From Frankia umida (lineage in GTDB: Bacteria > Actinomycetota > Actinomycetes > Frankiales > Frankiaceae), in assembly GCF_023242945.1 (NCBI RefSeq), contig NZ_JALKFT010000021.1, forward strand, positions 1 to 64,000: 64,000 nt of DNA, read 5' to 3'. This document shows positions 1-8,991 of the stretch, piece by piece. How positions within the stretch are numbered: the stretch's first letter is position 1; each line of letters starts with the position of its first letter. The notes beneath the pieces were generated by a model. The model ran no database searches. It was not told the origin of the DNA and saw only the letters and a program-made list of their open reading frames with translations. Position numbers and translations under genes: made by a program.

Positions 1-473
1 GGTGTGGATGGGTTCCGTGGGCTGTCGGCTTGTTTGCCGCCGGCCCTTTTTCTTTGCTGCGGGCGAAGTCGCAGGCGTGAACGACCCATCTGCACCCGCA
101 TGACCATGAGGCCTGCGGGAGGCGTCGCGGATCGTGGCAGTGATCCGAGGGGTGCCGCTGCGCCGCGGGAACAGGCAGGCGCCGAGCGGGCGAGGTGGGG
201 TGAGGCGGAGTCGCGCTGCGCGGTCGGTTGGATCGCGGGGGACGCGGGTGGGGATGACGGGGATGACCGTGATGGGGACCGGCTTGACCGTCCCCGTACT
301 GTAGATCCGGTCGTCGTGCGGTGGAGAGGAAGCCGTGGGCCCGGTGGGCTCCGCGGCGCGGATACGACGGGTGCGCGGGTGATCGCGCGGGTAGAAGTCT
401 GGGGTGTGCGGTACCTGCGGTGGTGCGGGCGGCAGACCAGTGGTGGCGGGTAAACGAAGGGGAACAACCGTTC
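1..473. other. intergenic/upstream region, no gene supported
   Basis: This 473-base stretch precedes the first gene. It contains an open frame at 4-453, but its predicted product is a shapeless Arg/Gly/Asp mixture with no domain, no ribosome site and a frame unrelated to the following gene, so I do not call it. The only notable sequence is a T-rich run near 46-56, rare in this G+C-rich window. The promoter of the following gene presumably lies here, but I could not pick a convincing -35/-10 pair. Confidence 0.5.
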
Positions 474-3164
474 ATGGCAAGGGACGAAGCAGCTGATGGG
501 GGCGACCGGCGACGGTCCGCCGGGGCCGGCGGGTCCGGGCGACCGGACGGAGGTCAGCGCCGCGGCGGCTGGTCCGGCCGGGACGGTGGGAGTTCCGGGC
601 GGCCTGCGCGCGGCGGCGCCGCGGGCGCATCAGGCCGCGGTGGCGACGCCGTGCGTGGGGCCGGTACTCGTGGAGCGGGCAGCTGGTCGGGTGCCCCCCG
701 CGCCGGCGGGCGGGCGGATGCGGCGGGCGGGGCTGGTCGGGCACGTCCCGCGCAGGTTCGCCGGTTCGAGTCGACAGCCCGTGGTGGCCCGGCTCGCTCA
801 GGCTCGGGCGGCGCACCCTCGGGCCCCGGTAACCCGGATCGGCCTACCTGGACGGACCGCGGCGCCCGTGGGGATCGTGGGGACCGTGGGGACCGTGGGG
901 ATCGCAGCGGTGGAGGTCGTCCAGACGCCGGCGCAGGTCGTCCGAGCGCCGGCGGAGCTGGGCGCCCACAGACCGATCGGGGCAGATGGCAGGGTCCGCC
1001 CAACGGCGGCCAGGCCCGACCCGACCGGCCCGCACGCTTTGACCGAGCCGAGCGGGCCGACCGGCCCGAGCGTGCCCGGGGACCGGTGGATCGCCGTGAC
1101 CGTGGGGCGGGCGACACGCGTGTCCCGCATGATCGTGCCGCTGGCGTGAGCCCGGGCAGGCCGGAGGCGGCCGGTGGTCGCACCAAGCTGGCCGCGGAGG
1201 CGGCATGGCGCGCGCGTCGCACGGACCGGGTTCAGCCGGGGACGTCGGCTGGGAGATCGTTCTCGGGGGACGGCGACCGACGCGGAGCGCGTGGTGGTCA
1301 GGACAGTCGCTTCTCGACGTCCGCACGGGACGAGCGCGGTGCGCGACCGGCCGCGGATCGGCGGCCACCAGGTGCGGACCGTGACCGCTCCGAGTCGACC
1401 AACCGGTGGCAGCGGCCATCGGGGCCGTCCGCGGGTGGGAGCCACCGGGCCGAGCAGGCTGAGGTCCGCACATCGCGTCCGCCGCGTCGCGACGATGGCG
1501 CTCGCTCGGACCGCGGCGAAGGTTCGGCTCGGCCCCCGTGGTCGGTGCGCCCGGAGCGGACCTCGCCTCGGCCCGACCGATCCACGGACCGGCCGGAGCG
1601 CTCAACGGCGCGTCCCGACCGTGGCTATGACCGGCCCGACCGCACGGCGCCGCGCTCGGATCGCCCGGCACGCCCGGAGTGGTCGCCGCGCCCGGAGCGA
1701 TCCTCCGGGCCCGCGCGGGAGGCAGCTCCGCGTCGCGACGGATGGTCCGAACGGGCGGGCTCGGGACGTCCCCACGGCGATGCTCGGACGTCTCGCCCCG
1801 AGCCCTCGGCCCGCTCTGACAGTTCGTCGCGTCCGGATCGGCCCTTCCGGCCTGACAGTTCGTCGCGTCCGGATCGGCCCTTCCGGCCTGACAGTTCGTC
1901 GCGTCCGGATCGGCCGTTCCGCTCTGACAGTTCGTCGCGTCCCGATCGGCCGTTCCGCTCTGACAGTTCGTCGCGTCCCGATCGGCCCTTCCGGTCCGAC
2001 AGACCGGCTCGTCCGGACAGCGCCGCTCGACCTGATCGGTCGGCGCGTTCGGATCGCCCGTCCCGACCGGTTCGGCCGGATCGTGGGGATCGGCCGGGCC
2101 GTCCGGAGCGGCCCGAGGGGGGTAGCCGGCGGCCGCGGGTGGTCACGCCGCCGCTGCCGGAGGAGGCCCGTGCGGACCTGCTCGACCAGGACGTCCGACG
2201 GTCGTTGCGTGGTCTGCCGTCCAGTCTGGCGGACACGATCGCCCGGCATCTCGTCGCGACGGCTCTGCTGCTCGACGACGATCCGGCCACGGCGCTCAAC
2301 CATGCCCGGGCAGCGGCCGACCGGGTGCCGCGACTCGCGGCAGTCCGGGAAGCCGTCGGTATCGCGGCCTACCACGCGGGGGAGTACGCCACCGCCCTGC
2401 TCGAACTGCGGGCGGCCCGGCGGATCGATGGCTCGGCCCACAACCTGCCGCTCATGGCGGACAGCGAACGAGGTCTTGGCCGGGCTGACCGGGCGATCGC
2501 CTATCTTCGCGATCCCCAGGCCGAAAGCCTCGACCCGGCGGCCCGCGCGGAGCTGCTGATCGTGGTTTCCGGCGCCCGTCGTGACCTCGGTCAGCCGGAC
2601 GCCGCCGTGCTGCTGCTGCGGGATCTGGCCAACGTCAAGGGCACGCCGCCGCCGTGGGCCCCCCGCCTCTGGTACGCCTACGCCGAGGCGCTGCTCGCGG
2701 CCGGACGGGACGAGGAGGCGGCCCGCTGGTTCACGTCCACCGCGGCCATCGACGAGGGCGAGACCGACGCGGCCGCCCGGGCGTACTTCATCACCACCGG
2801 TGAACTCCTGCCGCAGGACGAGGACGAGGATCTCGACGACGACCCGTCCGACGAGGACGTGTCGCTCGAGCACCACGCGACATCGGACACCGAGGACCCC
2901 ACGGAGGACCTCGAGCAGGACGTCACCGATGAGCCCAGCGAGGACCTCGACGGGGAGTTCGACGCCGAAGACGCGCAGGAGAGCCTGCTCGAGGATCTCT
3001 CCGCGTCGGACGGCGAAGGCTTCGAGGACGGCGACGATGAGAACGACGGTGAGGACGAGGACGGTGAGGACGGCGGGTCGGTAGCGGTCGACGCGCCGCA
3101 AGCGCCGGCCGCCGGCACGCGGGAGACGCCGCAGGCGGGGACCTCAGGAGACGAGCGGGCGTAG
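474..3164 (+). CDS. TPR protein with long charged disordered N-terminus and acidic tail
   Basis: The product has 896 residues. Residues 1 to about 555 are almost entirely Arg, Asp, Pro, Ser and Gly, including five copies of a 12-residue unit (SSSRPDRPFR plus two) at about 448-508. Residues about 556-780 form helical tetratricopeptide-like pairs (for example around DPATALNHARAAADRVP and AGRDEEAARWF). From about 782 the tail is strongly acidic (Glu/Asp runs). TPRs are protein-interaction scaffolds; the partner is unknown. ATG 474 is chosen because GAAGGGG lies 10-15 bases upstream and the sequence before it looks noncoding; an upstream in-frame start at 321 exists. It converges on and overlaps by 21 bases the DUF1015 gene. 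A second, short TPR gene follows at 4761. Confidence 0.8.
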   Translation: MARDEAADGGDRRRSAGAGGSGRPDGGQRRGGWSGRDGGSSGRPARGGAAGASGRGGDAVRGAGTRGAGSWSGAPRAGGRADAAGGAGRARPAQVRRFESTARGGPARSGSGGAPSGPGNPDRPTWTDRGARGDRGDRGDRGDRSGGGRPDAGAGRPSAGGAGRPQTDRGRWQGPPNGGQARPDRPARFDRAERADRPERARGPVDRRDRGAGDTRVPHDRAAGVSPGRPEAAGGRTKLAAEAAWRARRTDRVQPGTSAGRSFSGDGDRRGARGGQDSRFSTSARDERGARPAADRRPPGADRDRSESTNRWQRPSGPSAGGSHRAEQAEVRTSRPPRRDDGARSDRGEGSARPPWSVRPERTSPRPDRSTDRPERSTARPDRGYDRPDRTAPRSDRPARPEWSPRPERSSGPAREAAPRRDGWSERAGSGRPHGDARTSRPEPSARSDSSSRPDRPFRPDSSSRPDRPFRPDSSSRPDRPFRSDSSSRPDRPFRSDSSSRPDRPFRSDRPARPDSAARPDRSARSDRPSRPVRPDRGDRPGRPERPEGGSRRPRVVTPPLPEEARADLLDQDVRRSLRGLPSSLADTIARHLVATALLLDDDPATALNHARAAADRVPRLAAVREAVGIAAYHAGEYATALLELRAARRIDGSAHNLPLMADSERGLGRADRAIAYLRDPQAESLDPAARAELLIVVSGARRDLGQPDAAVLLLRDLANVKGTPPPWAPRLWYAYAEALLAAGRDEEAARWFTSTAAIDEGETDAAARAYFITTGELLPQDEDEDLDDDPSDEDVSLEHHATSDTEDPTEDLEQDVTDEPSEDLDGEFDAEDAQESLLEDLSASDGEGFEDGDDENDGEDEDGEDGGSVAVDAPQAPAAGTRETPQAGTSGDERA
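1818..1997 (+). repeat. five tandem 36-bp units inside the TPR gene
   Basis: The core GACAGTTCGTCGCGTCC recurs at 1818, 1854, 1890, 1926 and 1962 with an exact 36-base period. Each unit encodes 12 residues, so gain or loss of a unit keeps the frame. Small substitutions (GGATCGGCCC versus CGATCGGCCG) show that the copies have diverged. This is a coding minisatellite, not a CRISPR array: there are no unique spacers. Confidence 0.95.
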
Positions 3165-4529
3165 CAGCAGGCCGGTGCGGGGTTTGGGGGTGAACAGGGT
3201 CGACTTGCGTGGCATCCGTTCACCCGCCTGTGCCACGGCGGTGACGTCCTCGACCGGGGTCGGGTTGAGCAGCAGGGCGGTGCCGCCGGCCGCGGCCGCG
3301 GCCGCGATCGCCGCGGGCACGTCATGGTGGTAGTCGACGACATCCACCGTGTCGGGCAGACCCCACACGTCCACGATCAGGGCGAGGTGGGCGATGGTCA
3401 CGTCGAGGCGTCGGAAGGCCTCGGAACGGTCGGCGGGCAGGCTGCGCGCGAGCAGCGCCGGGTCGGGCGCGGTGAGCAGGTGGGACGTGGCGCCGTCGGT
3501 GAGCACGAAGGCGGGCCCGTGCCGTCCGGCCGCGGCCAGTTCCGCGAGCAGCCAGTCCCCGTCGGCGGTGGCACCGCTGGCGGCGGGCGGTGCGGTGAGT
3601 GGACGGACGGTGAAGGCCGCGCTGGCGCGGCGGACGGCTTCGGCCAGGGGCAGCGCACCGATCGAACGGTGGATCGCGTGTACCCGCGGGCCGGAGACGG
3701 TGGCATCCACGAGGAACGCGAGCCCGAAGTCCCAGGGGCCGGGACCGTCGCCGGCGGCGTGCCGCTGCGCCTGGTACTGCCGGTAGGTGGCGTAGCGGTG
3801 GTGACCGTCGGCGATGACGGCTCGCCGGGGTAGCAGGTCCGCGGCGACGGCGTCGAGGGTCGCCGGGTCGTCCACCAGCCACAGCCGGTGGGTGACACCG
3901 TCGTCGGTGGTGGTCTCGACGGTCGGGGTGGTCGTGACGACCGTGGCCACCAGCCGACTGGTCGGGCCGCCACCCGCGTACAGCAGGAAGATCGGCTCGA
4001 GGTTGGCCTCGGTGGCCTGGGTCAGGGCCAGCCGGTCCGCGACCGGGCCGGCCATCGTGTTCTCGTGCGGCAGGATGATCCCGGCCGCCGGATCGGCGAG
4101 GGCGACCGCGCCGATCAGACCACGCTGGACATGCCCGTCCTGTTCCTCCTCGCAGACGTACACCGCCGGCCGTTCGTCGCGGCGCAGCACCCCCGAGGCG
4201 AGCCAGTCGCGCAGCGTGGCGGCGGCGGCCGGGTAGTCGTCGCCGGGCAGGATCAGCCGCACCACGTTGTGCTCGTCGCTGGCCCAGAGCCGGGCCCGTT
4301 CGGCCTCGTCGATGATGTCGTAGGGCGGTGAGGTGCGGGCGGCCAGGGCCGCCCCGTCCACGTCGAACCTGGCCGCCCGGATCGGCGCCAGGACAAGACC
4401 CGCCGGCTCCGGGACGGAGGTCGGCCCCGGCACGGCTGCCGGTGGCGCGGCTGCCGGTGGCGCGGGGTCGGACGCGGTTGGCACACCTGGGTTGGGTCCG
4501 TGGGCGTCGGCGTTCACCATGAGCCGCAT
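3144..4529 (-). CDS. DUF1015 family protein
   Basis: The product has 461 residues and matches the DUF1015 family, a conserved bacterial family of about 400 residues whose function is not firmly known. Recognisable stretches are SPPYDIIDEAERARLWASDE near residue 70, LPHENTMAGPVADRL and IADGHHRYATYRQY, the last a typical signature of the family. The N-terminal 40 residues are Pro/Ala-rich. The start is ATG 4529; a second ATG at 4520 is equally possible. The 3' end overlaps the end of the convergent TPR gene, so the two messages are partly antisense. No terminator hairpin is evident in the overlap. Confidence 0.85.
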   Translation of the reverse strand: MRLMVNADAHGPNPGVPTASDPAPPAAAPPAAVPGPTSVPEPAGLVLAPIRAARFDVDGAALAARTSPPYDIIDEAERARLWASDEHNVVRLILPGDDYPAAAATLRDWLASGVLRRDERPAVYVCEEEQDGHVQRGLIGAVALADPAAGIILPHENTMAGPVADRLALTQATEANLEPIFLLYAGGGPTSRLVATVVTTTPTVETTTDDGVTHRLWLVDDPATLDAVAADLLPRRAVIADGHHRYATYRQYQAQRHAAGDGPGPWDFGLAFLVDATVSGPRVHAIHRSIGALPLAEAVRRASAAFTVRPLTAPPAASGATADGDWLLAELAAAGRHGPAFVLTDGATSHLLTAPDPALLARSLPADRSEAFRRLDVTIAHLALIVDVWGLPDTVDVVDYHHDVPAAIAAAAAAGGTALLLNPTPVEDVTAVAQAGERMPRKSTLFTPKPRTGLLLRPLVS

Positions 4530-4760
4530 GCTAGAACCGCCGGCGGTCACCGCGGGGCAGACCGCGGTCACGCCACGAAAGTGATCATTATCCGATCCGG
4601 GGGTCTGGGGGACGACGTGCGGCGACACTGGGGATCGGGCCCTGGACCACGGGCCGGTGGGGGCGTCCGGGAGTGCCCGTGCGTGCGGCGGTGTTGGTCC
4701 GCAGGGACGGGTCTGCCAGCGGATCGCCGGACGGTGAACGCCTACGTCGTGGAGGTGGAA

Positions 4761-5228
4761 ATGGCTGACGACACCAGCCGCCCGACACACGGACCGGACG
4801 ATCCCCTCGCGGGCGTCGAGCGTGGCCACGCACCCCCCGAGGGGGCCCGTTCGGGCCCCGCCGGCGAGGTCTACGACTGGTACACCCGGGGGATGGCGCT
4901 GCTCGGCCACGGCGATGCGAACGCCGCGGTACAGCTGCTCGCGCACGCGGTCGCGGCGGAGCCGGCGTCCCCGAGCGTGCGGGAGGCGCTTGGCCGGGCC
5001 CAGTTCAGCGCCGGGCAGTACGTGGCGGCCCGCGAGACCTTCGCCTGGATCGTCGATCGCCATCCCACCGACGACTACGCCCAGTTCGGCCTGGGCCTGT
5101 CGGCCCGCAAACTCGGCGATCTGCGGGCCGCGGTGGAGCATCTGGCCCTGGCCGTGGCGATGCGTCCGGACATCAGCCACTACGGCGTCGCGCTGCGCGG
5201 AGCCCGCGCCGCCCTCGCCCGCGCCTGA
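4761..5228 (+). CDS. small tetratricopeptide-repeat protein
   Basis: The product has 155 residues. After a short polar N-terminus it has consecutive TPR-like helix pairs, including WYTRGMALLGHGDANAAVQL, REALGRAQFSAGQYVAARET and FGLGLSARKLGDLRAAVEHL, covering residues about 35-140. It probably acts as a cytosolic adaptor; no enzymatic motif is visible. ATG 4761 is strongly supported by GGAGGTGG immediately upstream. Position next to a HAD phosphatase, a small protein and tlyA matches the gene order around Rv1691-Rv1694 in M. tuberculosis, where a TPR protein also precedes this block. It is likely cotranscribed with the HAD gene about 100 bases downstream. Confidence 0.8.
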   Translation: MADDTSRPTHGPDDPLAGVERGHAPPEGARSGPAGEVYDWYTRGMALLGHGDANAAVQLLAHAVAAEPASPSVREALGRAQFSAGQYVAARETFAWIVDRHPTDDYAQFGLGLSARKLGDLRAAVEHLALAVAMRPDISHYGVALRGARAALARA

Positions 5229-5326
5229 GCGCCCTCCCACCGGACGACCCTCCCACCGGACGACCCCGTCCGACGACCTTCCCAGCGGACGACCTTCCCG
5301 CCGGACCGAACAGAGGAGAGACATTC

Positions 5327-6616
5327 GTGGCTGTCGGAGCGGACACCGTCATCGCATCGGACGGCACGTCGGACGGCACGAGGTCGGACGGCACGTCGGA
5401 CGGCACGAGGTCGGACGGCATATCGGACGACACGAACACGTCGGACGGCACGAAGGGGAACGCCGCGGGGGCGGGGCGCGCCCCGTTGCAGGGCAGCGAC
5501 CAGGCCCTGGTCGAGCTGTTCGACGTGGCGCTGATGGATCTGGACGGCGTGGTCAACCGTGGTGGCGCCGCCGTGCCCCACGCCGCCGACGTGATCGCCC
5601 GGGCCGCCGAGCGGGGACTGCGCACGGTGTACGTCACCAACAACGCGCTGCGCCCACCGGAGGCGGTCGCCGACCGGCTGACCGGGTTCGGCGTGCCGGC
5701 ACAGGCCTCCGACGTGGTCACCTCCGCCCAGGCCGCCGCACATGTCCTGGCGGGGCGGCTCGCCGCGGGCAGCCGGGTGCTGGTGCTCGGTGGACGTGGG
5801 CTGCGCGAGGCGGTCACCGCCGAGGGGCTCACCCCGGTGGAGCGGGCCGACGACGAGCCGGTCGCGGTCGTCCAGGGCTTCGACCCCGAGCTCACCTACG
5901 CCCGTATCGCCGAGGCCGCCTACGCCATCCGCGCCGGTGCCTGGTGGGTGGCCAGCAACGCCGACCGGACCGTCCCCACCGAGCGGGGCATCGCGCCGGG
6001 CAACGGCTCGATCGCCGCGCTGCTTTCGGCGGCGACCGACCAAACACCTCTGGTCACCGGCAAACCGGAGGCGGCCATGCACGCCGAGTCGATGCGCCGC
6101 AGCGGGGCCCGCACCCCGATCATCGTCGGTGATCGTCTCGACACCGACATCGAGGCCGGTACCCGTTCGGGCACACCGACCCTGCTGGTGTTCACCGGCG
6201 TGACCACCCCCGCCGAGCTGTTCGCCGCCCCGCCCGAGCACCGTCCCACCTACATCGCCGACGACCTGCGCGGCCTGCTGCGCCCCGCCACTGCCACCGC
6301 CGCCGTCCCGACCCGTCCCGCACCGGATGTCCCAGCGTCGGTCTCGGACGGCGCGGCGGACGGGGGGTTCGCCGCCACCTGCGGGCGCTGGACGGCCACT
6401 GTCGTGGACGGCACGCTGACCTGGTCGTCCGAGCCGGCTGGGAGTGCGTCCGAGCCGGCTGGGAGTGCGTCCGAGGGGGACGACGGACTGGACGGGTTGC
6501 GGGCCGCGTGCGCCGCGGGGTGGGCGGCGGCCGACGCGGGGGTGCCCGTCCAGCGGGTCGCCGGCGAGCGGCCGCCGGGCTGCGAGGGGCTGCGCGCGCC
6601 GGGCGGGCGGGGCTGA
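5327..6616 (+). CDS. HAD-superfamily (subclass IIA, NagD-like) hydrolase
   Basis: The product has 429 residues. After a peculiar N-terminal run of Ser-Asp-Gly-Thr repeats (residues about 9-45), the HAD IIA fold begins with ALMDLDGVVNRGGAAVPHA (nucleophile motif DxD), followed by VYVTNNALRPPE (motif II), VTGKPEAAMHAESM (motif III Lys) and IIVGDRLDTDIEAG (motif IV). This family dephosphorylates small phosphate esters such as 4-nitrophenyl phosphate or 2-phosphoglycolate; the substrate cannot be told from sequence. The C-terminal 110 residues are extra, with WTATVVDGTLTWS and an alanine-rich stretch. GTG 5327 follows GAGGAGAG. The N-terminal repeat derives from a tandem TCGGACGGCACG-type DNA repeat at about 5356-5450. 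Confidence 0.87.
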   Translation: MAVGADTVIASDGTSDGTRSDGTSDGTRSDGISDDTNTSDGTKGNAAGAGRAPLQGSDQALVELFDVALMDLDGVVNRGGAAVPHAADVIARAAERGLRTVYVTNNALRPPEAVADRLTGFGVPAQASDVVTSAQAAAHVLAGRLAAGSRVLVLGGRGLREAVTAEGLTPVERADDEPVAVVQGFDPELTYARIAEAAYAIRAGAWWVASNADRTVPTERGIAPGNGSIAALLSAATDQTPLVTGKPEAAMHAESMRRSGARTPIIVGDRLDTDIEAGTRSGTPTLLVFTGVTTPAELFAAPPEHRPTYIADDLRGLLRPATATAAVPTRPAPDVPASVSDGAADGGFAATCGRWTATVVDGTLTWSSEPAGSASEPAGSASEGDDGLDGLRAACAAGWAAADAGVPVQRVAGERPPGCEGLRAPGGRG

Positions 6617-6708
6617 CGGTCATGACGCCGCGGGCATGAGATACGTCGCATGCCATCTGTCGGAGCGGACCGTCGCATCCACGACCGAAAGTGCGGGAGG
6701 CTGACAGA

Positions 6709-6894
6709 GTGAACACCGACAGTCTGCCCGCCGAGATCCAGGCTGCCCTTGCCCGGCTGGACACCCTCGACGTCGTGGCGACGTCGGCACACGTGGAGGT
6801 CTTCGAGGAGATGAACCGTCTGTTGGCCGAGGCCCTCGCCGACCTGGACGGCTCCGGCGGGACGGCGTCCGGCGCGGCCCGTCCGGCGCCCTGA
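6709..6894 (+). CDS. conserved small protein next to tlyA
   Basis: This 61-residue protein is predicted to be mostly helical (SLPAEIQAALARLDTLDVVA, then VEVFEEMNRLLAEALADL). It has no membrane segment or known catalytic motif. GTG 6709 is preceded at 8 nt by GGGAGG; an in-frame GTG at 6691 lacks such a site. The same position between the HAD gene and tlyA is occupied by a small gene (Rv1693) in M. tuberculosis, so a conserved function linked to TlyA is plausible but unproven. Confidence 0.75.
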   Translation: MNTDSLPAEIQAALARLDTLDVVATSAHVEVFEEMNRLLAEALADLDGSGGTASGAARPAP

Positions 6895-6908
6895 ACCGGG
6901 TCACGGAC

Positions 6909-7958
6909 ATGCCCTCGCGTCGCGTGCGGCTGGACCGGGAGCTCGTCCGGCGTGGGATGGTCCGCAGCCGGGAGCAGGCGGTCGCCGCGATCAGCTCCGG
7001 CCGGGTGCTCGTCGGCGGCATCCCGGCGACCAAGGCGGCGACCGTCGTCGATGGCTCCACCTCGATCGCGCTGGCCGCGGGGAACGACCCGGGCTGGGCG
7101 TCCCGCGGTGCGCACAAGCTGCTCGGTGCCTTCGCGGCGTTCGGGGTCCCTCCGCTCGCCGACCCCGATCGGCCGGGCGCGGATCCGAGTTCGTCCCAGC
7201 CGGTGGAGGTGGACGGCGCCGCTGTGGCAGGTGACGCCGCTAGGGGTGGCGTGGCTGGCGGGGTGGGGGAGTGGCCGGTGCTGGTGGTGGCGGGGCGGCG
7301 GTGCATGGATGTGGGGGCGTCCACCGGTGGGTTCACCGATGTGCTGCTGCGCCACGGGGCCGCGTCCGTCGTGGCGGTCGATGTCGGCTACGGGCAGTTG
7401 CTGTGGCGGCTCCAGGCCGACCCGCGGGTGCGGGTGCTGGACCGGACCAACGCCCGGGCGCTGACCGCGGCGGCCGTCGGCGAGCCGGTCGAGCTGGTGG
7501 TGGGCGACCTGTCGTTCATCTCGCTGACGCTCGTCCTGCCCGCGCTGCGCGCCTGCGCCACCCCGGACGCGGACCTGGTCCTGCTGGTCAAACCACAGTT
7601 CGAGGTCGGACGGGACCGCCTGGGCGCCGGCGGCGTGGTGCGCGACCCGGGCCTGCACGCCACCGCCGTGCGTGACGTCGCCACCGCCGCGGGGCAGCTG
7701 GGGTTGGGCGTGCGGGGGGTCACGGCCAGTCCGCTGCCGGGGCCCGCGGGCAACGTCGAGTACCTGCTGTGGCTGACCGCCGGCGCCCCACCCCTCGTTC
7801 CGGACGACCTCACCGCCGCGATCGCCGCCGGCCCCGTCGGTCCCGTCGGTCCCGTCGGTCCCGTCGGTCCCGCCGGCTCGGCTGGTCCGGCCGGACCGAG
7901 CGGCTCGAGCGGCCAGGCCGTGCCCGCGGGCCACGCGCGTCCCGGAGCGGCCGAATGA
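6909..7958 (+). CDS. tlyA: TlyA family rRNA (cytidine-2'-O)-methyltransferase
   Basis: The product has 349 residues. Residues 1-60 form an S4 RNA-binding domain (RLDRELVRRGMVRSREQAVA). An FtsJ-like methyltransferase follows, with the SAM-binding motif MDVGASTGGFTDVLLRHG, then VVGDLSFISLTLVLPAL and LLVKPQFEVG. The family methylates 16S and 23S rRNA at conserved cytidines and underlies capreomycin sensitivity in mycobacteria. Two features are unusual: an insertion of about 40 low-complexity residues between the S4 and methyltransferase domains, and a C-terminal tail of Gly-Pro-Val repeats coded by a 9-base tandem repeat near 7831-7870. The stop codon overlaps the nadK start (ATGA), indicating translational coupling. 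Confidence 0.93.
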   Translation: MPSRRVRLDRELVRRGMVRSREQAVAAISSGRVLVGGIPATKAATVVDGSTSIALAAGNDPGWASRGAHKLLGAFAAFGVPPLADPDRPGADPSSSQPVEVDGAAVAGDAARGGVAGGVGEWPVLVVAGRRCMDVGASTGGFTDVLLRHGAASVVAVDVGYGQLLWRLQADPRVRVLDRTNARALTAAAVGEPVELVVGDLSFISLTLVLPALRACATPDADLVLLVKPQFEVGRDRLGAGGVVRDPGLHATAVRDVATAAGQLGLGVRGVTASPLPGPAGNVEYLLWLTAGAPPLVPDDLTAAIAAGPVGPVGPVGPVGPAGSAGPAGPSGSSGQAVPAGHARPGAAE

Positions 7959-8842
7959 CGCGGGAGGTGCTGCTGGTCACCCATCCGCGCCGGTCGGTGG
8001 TGCGGGACAGCGCGCAGCAGGTCATCGAGGGGCTCACCGCGGCGGGGATCAGCCCGCGGGTGCTGCGCGGTGAGGCCGAGCAGCTTGACCTCACCGGCGC
8101 CGCGGTCGTCCCGCATGACCCGGACGCGGCCGTCGGAGTGGAACTGGTCGTCGTCCTCGGGGGGGACGGGAGTCTGCTGCGCGGCGCCGAGTTCGCCCGC
8201 ACCGCCGACGTGCCGCTGCTGGGCGTCAACCTCGGGCATGTCGGGTTCCTCGCCGAGGCCGAACCGGAGGCGCTCGCGTCCACCATCGACCATGTCGTGC
8301 GCAAGGACTACACGGTCGAGGACCGGATGACCGTCGACGTCACCGTCCGCCGGCAGGGGACGTTGCTCTACACCGGCTGGGCGCTCAACGAGATGTCGCT
8401 GGAGAAGGCCGAGCGGGCGCGGATGCTCGAATGCGTCCTGGAGATCGACGGGCGTCCCCTGTCGCGCTGGGGCTGCGACGGGGTGATCTGCGCGACGCCG
8501 ACCGGGTCGACGGCGTACGCGTTCTCCGTGGGCGGGCCGGTGATGTGGCCCGGGGTCGAGGCGCTGCTGGTCGCGCCGATCAGCGCGCACGCGCTGTTCG
8601 CCCGGCCACTGGTGCTCGCGCCCAGTGCCACCGTCGCCGTGGAGGTGCTCGAACCGGTGCCCGGCATCCTGTACTGCGACGGGCGGCGGCTGCTCGAGGT
8701 GCCGCCGCAGTCACGGGTCGAGGTGGTCCGCGGCGGACGGCCGGTGCGCCTCGCGGTGGTGCATCCGCGGCCGTTCACCGACCGGCTCGTCGCCAAGTTC
8801 GACCTGCCGGTGGCCGGCTGGCGGGGTCGCGCCGAACGCTGA
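7955..8842 (+). CDS. nadK: NAD kinase
   Basis: The product has 295 residues, normal length for the family. It phosphorylates NAD to NADP using ATP or polyphosphate in the cytosol. The diagnostic motifs are present: VVVLGGDGSLLRGAEFA (GGDG), LGVNLGHVGFLAEAEPEAL and CDGVICATPTGSTAYAFSVG. The start ATG 7955 overlaps the tlyA stop by four bases. Gene order tlyA-nadK-recN is the standard actinobacterial arrangement. I found no separate promoter and infer a tlyA-nadK operon. Confidence 0.95.
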   Translation: MTREVLLVTHPRRSVVRDSAQQVIEGLTAAGISPRVLRGEAEQLDLTGAAVVPHDPDAAVGVELVVVLGGDGSLLRGAEFARTADVPLLGVNLGHVGFLAEAEPEALASTIDHVVRKDYTVEDRMTVDVTVRRQGTLLYTGWALNEMSLEKAERARMLECVLEIDGRPLSRWGCDGVICATPTGSTAYAFSVGGPVMWPGVEALLVAPISAHALFARPLVLAPSATVAVEVLEPVPGILYCDGRRLLEVPPQSRVEVVRGGRPVRLAVVHPRPFTDRLVAKFDLPVAGWRGRAER

Positions 8843-8978
8843 CGTCCCGCCGCGTCGAACCCGCCACGTCCGGTGATGCCATGGGCCGCAGGGGGCGGAC
8901 GGGGGCGCACGACGGCCAAGGATGTGGGGCGTTGCGGGTGTCGGGCGGTGAGGATGTCGGGGAATGCGGTGGTGCGGC

Positions 8979-8984
8979 TAGAGT
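8979..8984 (+). promoter_or_regulatory. probable -10 element of recN (leaderless)
   Basis: TAGAGT lies 7 nt before the GTG start of recN, which has no Shine-Dalgarno sequence. This places the transcription start at or next to the initiation codon. No good -35 hexamer is visible and no mycobacterial-type SOS box (CGAAC-N4-GTTCG) is present upstream. Confidence 0.5.
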
Positions 8985-8991
8985 TCGGGTC

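Noticed and set aside
46..100. Third copy of the 48-bp repeat in the first 100 bases (T-run followed by GCTGCGGGCG)
   Set aside because: Only the T-run and a few G+C positions agree; the match decays after about 24 bases and needs gaps.
4..453. Possible upstream gene of 149 codons at the window start
   Set aside because: No ribosome site, no domain, composition of random G+C-rich frame.
1818..1997. Regular 36-bp repeats as a CRISPR array
   Set aside because: Repeats are contiguous without spacers, in frame in a gene, and no cas gene is present.
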